The notes under the pieces were generated by a model. That model was not told the DNA's origin. It saw only the letters and a list, made by a program, of their open reading frames with translations, and did no database searches. A DNA stretch of 6,626 nt, taken from Chthoniobacterales bacterium. Its GTDB lineage: Bacteria; Verrucomicrobiota; Verrucomicrobiia; Chthoniobacterales; JACTMZ01. The stretch spans positions 1-6,626 of the forward strand of contig JAFMJK010000128.1 of assembly GCA_017853515.1 (NCBI GenBank). Reading direction: 5' to 3'. Each line of letters opens with the position of its first letter. The stretch's first letter is position 1. This document shows, piece after piece, positions 1 to 5,917 of this stretch. Position numbers and translations under genes: made by a program.

Positions 1-15
1 CCCCGCTCTGGCAAG

Positions 16-618
16 TCAGGTCGCCACTTTCCGCGGCAGGGTGATGTGGGGCGGCTTCAGGTAGATCGGCTCGATCGGTCCGGTTTCCGCCGCGGGCAAG
101 TCCGGCGCCAAGAGAGCGAGGACCGCGGCATCGGGATACGCGGCGGGACAATTTTCCCCGCCAGGAAAGGTTCCGACCCGGAATGTGGGAACGGCGCCGT
201 TCGCCGCCCGTGCGGCCTCGGCGTAGGGGAGCAGCGCGATCTCGCCGCACAGTCGGCGCCCGCGCACTTCGGCCCGGTAAGCACGGCCGCCGCGCGCATC
301 ACCGCAGACGAAGAAATGCGTCTCGTCCACGGGGAGAAGGCATGGCGAAGGAGAGAGGCGGACCTCGGCGTGCCCGGCCATCTGCAGCGATGTGGCGATA
401 GCGCAGGCCACGCGAAGACCGTTGTAAGAACCGGGGCCGATGCCGACGGCGACGATCGCAGCGTCCTTCCACGATTCCCGCATGCCGGCGAGCGCGGCAA
501 AGACTTCCGCGCCCCGTCCCCGCTCGCAGGCGAACCGGCGCACCGTGACGACGTCTCCATTTTCGGCCACGGCCACGCTGCCCTCGGAGGAGGAGATTTC
601 GATGGCGAGGACTTTCAC
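16..618 (-). CDS. tsaB: TsaB, non-catalytic partner of the tRNA t6A37 threonylcarbamoyltransferase
   Basis: The 200-residue product is an ASKHA-fold protein. In bacteria TsaB pairs with TsaD, and TsaE joins them to transfer threonylcarbamoyl onto A37 of ANN-decoding tRNAs in the cytoplasm. The sequence shows an N-terminal beta strand (KVLAIEISSSEGSVAV, residues 2-17), the hallmark GIGPGSYNGLRVA (59-71) and a C-terminal IEPIYLKPP (182-190), which matches the usual TsaB ending, so it looks complete. It is somewhat shorter than the roughly 230 residues of E. coli TsaB. The start chosen is GTG at 618; its GTGA overlaps the tsaE stop, implying translational coupling. An open frame continues upstream to about 1107, but that stretch is the antisense-like shadow of tsaE. 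Oddities: the usual Asp-Thr-Ser of the first strand reads Glu7-Ile8-Ser9, and no clear His-Ser motif follows. Family assignment is firm; function of this diverged copy is inferred. Confidence 0.86.
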   Translation of the reverse strand: MKVLAIEISSSEGSVAVAENGDVVTVRRFACERGRGAEVFAALAGMRESWKDAAIVAVGIGPGSYNGLRVACAIATSLQMAGHAEVRLSPSPCLLPVDETHFFVCGDARGGRAYRAEVRGRRLCGEIALLPYAEAARAANGAVPTFRVGTFPGGENCPAAYPDAAVLALLAPDLPAAETGPIEPIYLKPPHITLPRKVAT

Positions 619-1034
619 GGCTCCACGGAGAATTCGCGGCGTCCTTCCCCCGCGTGGCGGATGCGCACCCACACGGCGTCCGGAGGCACCAATTCCGGAA
701 AGCGGTCGGCCCACTCGATGACCAGGAGACCCGATCCGTGGTCGAGTTCGTCGTGCACGGCCGACCAGACTTCGTTCGCGTTCGCAGCGCGGTAAAGATC
801 GAGGTGGTGCACGTTTCCGCGCGGGGCGGCGTATTCGTGGAGGAGGGCGAAGCTGGGGCTGGTCGCCTCGCCGGGATCCGCGCCCCAACCGGTCGCCAGA
901 CCGCGCACGAAGTGCGTTTTGCCCGCGCCCAGGTCCCCGACCAGCGCCACGGCGGCGCCGGGACCGAGTCGGGCCGCCAAGGCCCGTCCGGCCTCGACCG
1001 TTTCCTCCGGCGTGGCTGTTTGAAAAGTCGGCAC
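615..1034 (-). CDS. tsaE: TsaE, P-loop ATPase of tRNA t6A37 modification
   Basis: The 139-residue product is the size expected for TsaE (formerly YjeE), the ATPase that works with TsaB and TsaD in t6A synthesis. Visible motifs are a Walker A loop GDLGAGKT (33-40) followed by HFVRG, the switch-like ATSPSF (57-62; many homologues have T in place of the second S), HHLDLYR (76-82) and VIEWADR (105-111), the Walker B-like strand with Glu107. The start is GTG at 1034, directly before PTFQTATPEET, where family similarity begins. No Shine-Dalgarno sequence precedes it, and a candidate -10 box lies only nine bases upstream, so the message may be nearly leaderless. The stop overlaps the tsaB start in a GTGA. 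tsaD and tsaC are not in the window. Confidence 0.94.
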   Translation of the reverse strand: MPTFQTATPEETVEAGRALAARLGPGAAVALVGDLGAGKTHFVRGLATGWGADPGEATSPSFALLHEYAAPRGNVHHLDLYRAANANEVWSAVHDELDHGSGLLVIEWADRFPELVPPDAVWVRIRHAGEGRREFSVEP

Positions 1035-1050
1035 GTGGGCAAGCTATACC
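1020..1050 (+). promoter_or_regulatory. Candidate promoter for cdsA-dxr operon
   Basis: Read rightward, TTGAAA (1020-1025) and TATACC (1045-1050) are separated by 19 bases, longer than the ideal 17. The -35 box lies inside the first codons of tsaE. The -10 shares its TATA with the leftward candidate, so the two promoters would compete. Predicted leader to the cdsA ATG is about 60 bases. Confidence 0.33.
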
Positions 1051-1071
1051 AGCCGTCGCCGCTCGGGCCAA
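1043..1071 (-). promoter_or_regulatory. Candidate promoter for tsaE-tsaB
   Basis: Read leftward, TTGGCC (1071-1066) and TATAGC (1048-1043) are separated by exactly 17 bases, and TGG just before the second hexamer resembles an extended -10. Transcription would begin near 1036, only a base or two from the tsaE GTG at 1034. Each hexamer matches the sigma-70 consensus at four of six positions, so this is suggestive only. Confidence 0.4.
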
Positions 1072-1118
1072 TGCGCGCTTGCCTTTGCCCCCGCGCCTTT
1101 TGACCATGCGCGGCTCTC

Positions 1119-2006
1119 ATGGAGTCCGCACGACAAGTTTTCCGCCGCCGTTTGGTCAGCACGCTTTTTCTCTGGGCTCTGGTCCTCGGGACGGTTTTGT
1201 CCGGTTACGAGCAAATGTTCTTCGTGACCATCGCGGGCATCGGGCTGCTCGGGTTGTGGGAGTATTACGAGATGCTCGACCGGCGCGGCGTGCCGAATTT
1301 CAAGTTGACCGCACTGATCTGCGCTGTCGCGTTTTTTGCCGCCAGCTTCTACGCGTTCCGTTCTTACGGCCCGGAAAAGTCCTACGACTTCGAGATCGCC
1401 GTCCTCGTCGTCTTTCTTCTCGTCGTCTTCGGCCGCCAGATGTTCCAGCGCACGCGCGACCGCAACCCGCTGGAGACGATGGCTTACACCCTTTTCGGGC
1501 TGCTTTACATCGTGTGGCTCTTCAACTTTCTGACCAAGATCGTGTATCTGCCGCCGCGCGGTCCGCTCGGCGAGACGACCGGGCAGTATTACGTCCTCTA
1601 TCTTCTCCTCGTCACCAAATTCAGCGATATGGGGGCGTATCTCACCGGCACGCTCTTCGGCAAACACAAGCTCGTGCCGCACATCAGCCCGCACAAGTCG
1701 TGGGAGGGTCTCGTCGGTGCCATCGCGATGGCCACGGGCGGAAGTTTCTTTCTGTGGTGGCTCATTCCCGACCGGCTCGCCGTTTTCGACGCCACCGATG
1801 TCGCCGTGCTCGGTGTCCTGCTCGGCGGCGCCGCGGTCATCGGCGATCTCGCGGAATCCATCGTCAAGCGCGGTGCCGAGGCGAAAGACTCGGGTGGCCT
1901 CTTGCCCGGGATCGGCGGCGTGCTCGATCTGATCGACAGCGTTCTTTTCACCGCCCCGGTTCTTTTCTTCTACATGCGTCTGGTCCTCGGACTGCCGCAG
2001 TCATGA
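1119..2006 (+). CDS. cdsA: CdsA, phosphatidate cytidylyltransferase (CDP-diacylglycerol synthase)
   Basis: The 295-residue polytopic membrane protein makes CDP-diacylglycerol from phosphatidic acid and CTP, the branch point to all bacterial phospholipids. Hydrophobic segments, roughly eight, run from residue 13 to about 290. The conserved core KFSDMGAYLTG (167-177) with Asp170, then HISPHKSWEG (188-197), and the C-terminal signature SIVKRGAEAKDSGG (247-260) with PGIGGVLDLIDS (263-274) identify the family. Length is close to E. coli CdsA (about 285). Two signature positions differ from the usual PGHGGILDRID: Ile265 replaces His and Leu271 replaces Arg, while the two Asp residues (270, 273) remain. 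The ATG is the first start after an in-frame stop at 1101-1103, so it is well fixed although no ribosome binding site is seen. Its stop overlaps dxr as ATGA. uppS, often upstream, is absent. Confidence 0.94.
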   Translation: MESARQVFRRRLVSTLFLWALVLGTVLSGYEQMFFVTIAGIGLLGLWEYYEMLDRRGVPNFKLTALICAVAFFAASFYAFRSYGPEKSYDFEIAVLVVFLLVVFGRQMFQRTRDRNPLETMAYTLFGLLYIVWLFNFLTKIVYLPPRGPLGETTGQYYVLYLLLVTKFSDMGAYLTGTLFGKHKLVPHISPHKSWEGLVGAIAMATGGSFFLWWLIPDRLAVFDATDVAVLGVLLGGAAVIGDLAESIVKRGAEAKDSGGLLPGIGGVLDLIDSVLFTAPVLFFYMRLVLGLPQS

Positions 2007-3160
2007 GCTTGCGCTCCATCGTCTTGCTCGGGGCGACCGGTTCGATCGGGCGCAGCGCCTGCCGGGTGGCCGCGGATTTTCCCGACCGGGTGCGCATCGT
2101 CGGCATGTCGGGCTTCAGCAACATGGAACAACTGGCCGCGGCGGCCAACCATCTGCGTCCCGCGGTGCTGGCCGTGCCGGACGGGCGATCCGCGGCCGAC
2201 TTGCGGACGCGGTTGGATTACGAGCCGCGCGAGATTCTCACCGGTGAGGAGGGGCTCTGCCGCTTGGCTTCCCTCGAGGAGGCGGACATGGTCCTGGTGG
2301 CCATCGTGGGCACGGGCGGATTGCGTCCGACATTCGCCGCGTTGGAGGCGGGTAAGGACGTAGCGCTGGCCAGCAAGGAAGTTCTGGTCGTGGCCGGCGA
2401 ACTCGTCATGGCCGCAGCTGCGCGCCGCGGTTGCCGTATCCTTCCGGTGGACAGCGAGCACAACGCGATCTTCCAATGTCTCGAAGCCCGCGATCCGGCG
2501 CACGTGAAAAAACTCATCCTCACCGCGTCGGGTGGTCCGTTCCGCACCTGGCCGGAAGACAAACTGCGTGCCGTGACGCGCGAGGAGGCGCTGCGCCATC
2601 CCACGTGGCGCATGGGCGAAAAGATCACGGTCGACTCCGCCACGCTTTTCAACAAAGGGCTCGAGATGATCGAAGCGCGCTGGCTTTTCGGGGTCGGCAT
2701 CGAGCGCGTCGATGTCGTTATCCACCCGCAGAGCATCGTGCATTCCATGGTCGAATTCGTCGACGGCTCGGTGCTCGCGCAGTTGAGCCATTCGGACATG
2801 CGCTTCCCGATCCAATACGCTTTCACCTGGCCGGATCGGCTGGCCGGAAGTCTGCCCCCGCTCGAGTTCGCCAAGCTTGGCCGCCTCGACTTCGAAGAAC
2901 CGCGCTGCGACGTCTTTCCCGCTCTCGATCTGGCCCGTCAAGCGGCGGAACGCGGCGGGGTGTTGCCCGCAGTGCTCAACGCGGCCAACGAGGTGGCCGT
3001 CGCGGAATTTCTCGCTTCGCGCATCGCCTTCCCGCGCATCTGGGACATCGTCGCCTCGGTCATGGAGCAAACGCCGGATCATCCCGCGTCCGATCTTGCC
3101 GCCTTGCTCGAGGCCGATCGCGCGGCGCGCGAGTCGGCGCGCCGTCTGGCTGCCGCGTGA
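2003..3160 (+). CDS. dxr: DXR, 1-deoxy-D-xylulose 5-phosphate reductoisomerase
   Basis: The 385-residue cytoplasmic enzyme converts 1-deoxy-D-xylulose 5-phosphate to 2-C-methyl-D-erythritol 4-phosphate with NADPH and a divalent metal, the first committed step of the MEP pathway and the target of fosmidomycin. It shows the Rossmann NADPH loop LLGATGSIGRS (8-18), LASKE (122-126), the metal ligands Asp150 and Glu152 in PVDSEHNAIFQ, SGG (176-178), the flexible-loop HPTWRMGEK (199-207) with Trp202 and Met204, and NKGLEMIEARW (217-227) with the third metal ligand Glu221. HPQSIVHSMVEF and a full C-terminal helical domain follow, so all catalytic residues known from E. coli DXR are present and it should be active. 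The ATG overlaps the cdsA stop (ATGA) and its own TGA overlaps the next gene's GTG, giving a tightly coupled run. Confidence 0.98.
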   Translation: MSLRSIVLLGATGSIGRSACRVAADFPDRVRIVGMSGFSNMEQLAAAANHLRPAVLAVPDGRSAADLRTRLDYEPREILTGEEGLCRLASLEEADMVLVAIVGTGGLRPTFAALEAGKDVALASKEVLVVAGELVMAAAARRGCRILPVDSEHNAIFQCLEARDPAHVKKLILTASGGPFRTWPEDKLRAVTREEALRHPTWRMGEKITVDSATLFNKGLEMIEARWLFGVGIERVDVVIHPQSIVHSMVEFVDGSVLAQLSHSDMRFPIQYAFTWPDRLAGSLPPLEFAKLGRLDFEEPRCDVFPALDLARQAAERGGVLPAVLNAANEVAVAEFLASRIAFPRIWDIVASVMEQTPDHPASDLAALLEADRAARESARRLAAA

Positions 3161-5106
3161 CCCGCCCTTGGCAACCGGCCGTTGCGGCGTATCTTTCGGT
3201 GGTGCGTTCGGTCATCATCGCCTTGTTCCTCACGCTTACGGGTGCGCGGGCCTTCGATATTTCCCGGATGCCCGCTCCGGCGGACGTGGAGCGCATTCGC
3301 GCGATGGGTTGGGCCTCCGCGGCCGACGAATTGGAAGCGGATCTGACCGCTGCGTGGAAGCCCTCGAACTTCGCGCAGGTCGGCAGCACGCATTCCGACA
3401 TCTTCCGCCGTTGGCAGCTTCTCGCGCAGTGGTGCCGCTTGCTCGGCACGCCGGAACCCGACGCGTTGCGCGCCTATCTCGGGCGCCGCGTGCTCGTGGA
3501 CCCGGACAAAGAGCGTTCCCTTCTCGTTATTCCGCCGGGCATTCCGTTGCCCTCGGACCGCAGCGGACGACCGTTGCCGACCGCGGCGGACAAACTCGAA
3601 GGCGCGCAGTTTCCCGCGGAGATTCTCCAGGCGCTGCTGCCCGATGATTACACGCCGCAGGAAGGCGAGGTGGCGCTGCGTGCGCGGCCGGACTTTCTCA
3701 CCCGACTGGCCGGCGATACCGATTTCCAACGGGAGTTTTTCAAAAATCTCACCCCGGACGATTTTCCGCCCGTTGCCCTGACCCGTCTCGAGCAGTTGTA
3801 CTCCGCCCATCCGGGCCGTTGGCCGGAATACCGCTCGCTCATGCTGGCCTTCGCGCTGGTCTACGACCAAAGGCAGCCGCGTGATTGGCCGCACCATCAG
3901 GTGGATCCTTCGCTTGTGCCGCCGATGGACGAGTCTTTGGCCGAGCGCTTCGGGTATTATCTGCGGGCCAACGATGCGGGGCGCCTCGAGCACGACTTGC
4001 GGCGCCTTTCGGTGGCCGAGTTGAAGTTTGTCGTCGATGCCCCCGTGCCGCGCGGCGAATTGGAATGGGCGGCGAAAAATGTCCGCCTGCGCCGCAACCA
4101 GTTCGACCGCGCTTTCTCCATCGTGGATTACGACGAACGGCGCGCGCAACGAGGTATCTACGAGTGGCCGCGGGACAAGGGCCGCTATATTTTGGCCAAT
4201 ATCGAACTCTGGGGCGGCATTTGCGTCGATCAGGCCTACTTCGCCGCCATCGCGGGCAAGGCCAAAGGCATCCCGACGCTTTATTTCGCGGGGCAGGGCA
4301 CCGACGGCGGCCACGCCTGGTTCGGATATCTGCGCAGCCCCGACGGAAAGTGGGACCTCGATGCGGGGCGTTATCTCAACCAGAACTACGCCGCCGGACG
4401 CGCGCTCGATCCGCAGACGTGGTTGCCCATTTCCGACCACGACTTGCTCTATCTTTCCGGAAAGTCCGCACGCTCGCCCGGTCACGACGCGGCGCTCGGG
4501 GATTTATCGATGGCCGAGTTCTTCGAGGAACAGGGCGATGTCACCAAGCGGTTGGAAGCGACGCAAAGTGCCCTGCACAACGCGCCGGCCTACGCGGCGG
4601 CGTGGGATGCGCGGGAGCAGGCGCTCGACGCGGCGGGCGACCGTGCTGCTTTGCGGGCGCTCTACGCGGCGGGCATTGAAAAGTTCAAAAACGTCGATGA
4701 CCTCAAAGTCCGCTACCAGGCGCGCTTGGCCGATTTCGAGCTGAGTTCGGGCGATGCGCGTCTGGCCGCCAAACTCGAGGACCAAATGGTCGCGCAGAAT
4801 CGTCGCGGCCGCTCCGACCTGAGCTCGGCCGCGGCGGCGGAAAGCGTTTTGCGCATGGTGTCCAACGGCGCTTACCGCGACGCCTTGCGCGAGTTCAACG
4901 CGCTGGCCCGCAAGATGGGGCGCAGCGGCGGGGGAAATTTTTTCTACGAGGTGGTCCGGCCGCTCGTCCTTTCGCTGCGGTCCAACGGCCGCGAGCCAGA
5001 CGCGCAGGATGTCCTCAAGGAGGCGCACAAGCGCATGTCTCCCGAACCGGACAGCATTCTCGCGCGCGAGTTCGACGAACTGGCCTCGCCGAAATCCGCT
5101 CAGTAG
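3157..5106 (+). CDS. Exported transglutaminase-like protein with helical C-terminal repeats
   Basis: I do not recognise a named family. From GTG 3157 the product is 649 residues. The N-terminus carries a signal peptide: Arg17, hydrophobic VIIALFLTLTG (19-29), then ARA before Phe33. Residues 33 to about 300 match nothing I can name. About 300-415 look like a transglutaminase/protease-fold core: Cys356 in GGICVDQAYFAAIAG, His386 in GTDGGHAWFGYL and Asp402 (or Asp400) in KWDLDAGRY form a plausible Cys-His-Asp triad. From about 445 to the end the protein is alpha-helical and TPR-like. Substrate is unknown; such folds include peptidases, amidases and cross-linking enzymes. It sits where rseP often follows dxr. 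The start is uncertain: GTG 3157 overlaps the dxr stop (GTGA), but GTG 3199 or 3202 would leave a standard short signal peptide. Its end overlaps the convergent deaminase gene by 7 bases. Confidence 0.85.
   Translation: MTRPWQPAVAAYLSVVRSVIIALFLTLTGARAFDISRMPAPADVERIRAMGWASAADELEADLTAAWKPSNFAQVGSTHSDIFRRWQLLAQWCRLLGTPEPDALRAYLGRRVLVDPDKERSLLVIPPGIPLPSDRSGRPLPTAADKLEGAQFPAEILQALLPDDYTPQEGEVALRARPDFLTRLAGDTDFQREFFKNLTPDDFPPVALTRLEQLYSAHPGRWPEYRSLMLAFALVYDQRQPRDWPHHQVDPSLVPPMDESLAERFGYYLRANDAGRLEHDLRRLSVAELKFVVDAPVPRGELEWAAKNVRLRRNQFDRAFSIVDYDERRAQRGIYEWPRDKGRYILANIELWGGICVDQAYFAAIAGKAKGIPTLYFAGQGTDGGHAWFGYLRSPDGKWDLDAGRYLNQNYAAGRALDPQTWLPISDHDLLYLSGKSARSPGHDAALGDLSMAEFFEEQGDVTKRLEATQSALHNAPAYAAAWDAREQALDAAGDRAALRALYAAGIEKFKNVDDLKVRYQARLADFELSSGDARLAAKLEDQMVAQNRRGRSDLSSAAAAESVLRMVSNGAYRDALREFNALARKMGRSGGGNFFYEVVRPLVLSLRSNGREPDAQDVLKEAHKRMSPEPDSILAREFDELASPKSAQ
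3168..3195 (+). promoter_or_regulatory. Weak candidate promoter inside the start region of the transglutaminase-like gene
   Basis: TTGGCA (3168-3173, five of six matches to the -35 consensus) and TATCTT (3190-3195, four of six) are 16 bases apart. Transcription would start around 3202, exactly where an alternative GTG start lies. It may be chance, but it bears on which start is used and on whether the gene can be expressed apart from cdsA-dxr. Confidence 0.22.
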
Positions 5107-5597
5107 TGGGTTTTGTCGGGCTTGGCCTGATAGCGCCGCCAAAGATCGAGCATCTCATCGCGCAGGCACTGCGCCGCGGGAACAAGACGGTGGGCGATCG
5201 GCTTGGCCAGATCGTCGTAGATCGGCTGGTCGTCGAAGCCGCCGAAGACCAGCGCATCGGCGATGGTCGACGCGTAGACCACGCGGTCGATGCGCGCCCA
5301 AAAAATCGCGCCCGCGCACATGGGGCAGGGCTCGCCGCTGGTGTAGAGCGTGCAGCCGGAGAGGTTGAAGTTTCCCAGATGGCGGGCCGCGGCGCGGATA
5401 GCCGCCATTTCGCCGTGCCACGTCGGATCGTTCTCCGTGACGACATGGTTCGAGCCTTCGGCGATGACCTTGCCGTTTTTGACGATGACGCAGCCGAACG
5501 GGCCGCCGGTGCCCTCGACCATGGCGGCTTGTTCGCCGAGCGCAATGGCCATGCGCATGAACTTCTCGTCGTCGGAGTTGGCGATGCGGGGGTCCAT
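5100..5597 (-). CDS. guaD: GuaD-type guanine / nucleoside deaminase (cytidine deaminase fold)
   Basis: The 165-residue product belongs to the zinc cytidine/deoxycytidylate deaminase superfamily. Zinc ligands are His61 and the catalytic Glu63 in PTWHGEMAAIR, and Cys91 and Cys94 in GEPCPMCAGAIFWAR; GGPFGCVIVKNG (31-42) lines the pocket. The segment GFDDQPIYDDLAKPI (120-134) and a C-terminal Tyr resemble Bacillus subtilis GuaD (about 156 residues) much more than TadA, so guanine to xanthine deamination is the likely reaction, in purine salvage or catabolism. Related enzymes also act on cytosine-like rings, ammeline or other nucleosides, so substrate is not proven. The usual HAE reads HGE. The ATG overlaps the stop of the upstream small gene by one base (TGATG), so the two are co-translated. 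This is the small zinc enzyme, not the amidohydrolase also called GuaD in E. coli. Confidence 0.8.
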   Translation of the reverse strand: MDPRIANSDDEKFMRMAIALGEQAAMVEGTGGPFGCVIVKNGKVIAEGSNHVVTENDPTWHGEMAAIRAAARHLGNFNLSGCTLYTSGEPCPMCAGAIFWARIDRVVYASTIADALVFGGFDDQPIYDDLAKPIAHRLVPAAQCLRDEMLDLWRRYQAKPDKTHY

Positions 5598-5881
5598 CAG
5601 GTCTGCGATTCCGCGCGGACCGCATCTTTTTCGCGGTCGCGTTTTTCCTCGAAGCGGCGGGTCTCGTCGGCGAACTGGCGCTGCAGTTGTGCCATGGCCT
5701 CGGCGTCGCCCGTGGCGCGAGCCTTGTCCATTTCGCCGCCAAGGAGCAGTTCCTTCGCCGCGATGTCGGCTTTGCACTTCGCCTCGATGTCGGCGATGCG
5801 GTGTTTCTGCTCGTCCGACAAATTGACCGCGGGCTGAGCGGCGGCAAGACGATCCATGGCGAGTTCGTAAGCTGATTTCAT
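5597..5881 (-). CDS. Small charged alpha-helical protein of unknown function
   Basis: The 94-residue product begins MKSAYELAMDRL and is almost entirely predicted helix rich in Glu, Lys, Arg, Ala and Gln. Residues about 22-92 have the heptad-like spacing of a coiled coil, with one helix break near GDAEA (58-62), which suggests a helical hairpin. It has no signal peptide or membrane segment; a single Cys36 is present. From memory, similar short proteins starting MKSAYELAM occur in Verrucomicrobiota and relatives, but I cannot name a function. An open frame continues upstream through the antisense of the HAD gene; the ATG at 5881 is chosen because composition and helical pattern begin there and because the divergent HAD gene starts 36 bases away. 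Its TGA overlaps the deaminase ATG. No ribosome binding site is visible. Confidence 0.78.
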   Translation of the reverse strand: MKSAYELAMDRLAAAQPAVNLSDEQKHRIADIEAKCKADIAAKELLLGGEMDKARATGDAEAMAQLQRQFADETRRFEEKRDREKDAVRAESQT

Positions 5882-5902
5882 TGGCTGTGCGGGTCCTGTC
5901 TG

Positions 5903-5916
5903 GCTTACGAGTAAGC
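5903..5916. repeat. 14-base dyad GCTTAC-GA-GTAAGC, possible operator
   Basis: Perfect 6-base inverted arms flank a central GA inside the 36-base divergent gap, ending one base before the HAD gene ATG. A further GTAAGC half, within an 8-base TCGTAAGC (5865-5872), lies inside the first codons of the small helical gene and is the reverse complement of GCTTACGA at 5903-5910. Position and symmetry fit a repressor site controlling both directions, or a short hairpin at the HAD start. No T-run follows, so it is not a terminator. Confidence 0.35.
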
Positions 5917-5917
5917 G

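Noticed and set aside
619..1107. Leftward open frame extending tsaB upstream to a 363-residue protein
   Set aside because: The extra residues are Arg/Gly/Pro-rich low-complexity translation of another frame of tsaE, whose own frame carries clear Walker A and family motifs.
1079..2002. Rightward open frame running into dxr from 1079
   Set aside because: This stretch is the out-of-frame reading of cdsA. It is Arg-rich with no family motifs, while the cdsA frame is clearly a membrane protein.
1970..3082. 370-residue leftward open frame antisense to dxr
   Set aside because: It is an antisense shadow produced by GC-rich codon use; dxr has complete catalytic motifs on the other strand.
2431..3156. 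Rightward open frame that would extend the transglutaminase-like protein N-terminally to 891 residues
   Set aside because: It lies wholly over dxr in another frame, and the signal peptide after 3157 marks the true N-terminus.
3079..4485. 468-residue leftward open frame opposite the transglutaminase-like gene
   Set aside because: It has no recognisable motif; the plus-strand frame has a signal peptide and catalytic triad, so this is a GC-driven shadow.
5100..5597. tRNA adenosine deaminase TadA
   Set aside because: The zinc motifs are shared, but the GFDD...IY...KP segment and C-terminal Tyr fit GuaD rather than TadA.
5882..5917. Sigma-70 promoter for the HAD gene (TTGGCT at 5881-5886)
   Set aside because: No acceptable -10 hexamer lies at 16-18 bases; the best has three matches at 19 bases spacing.
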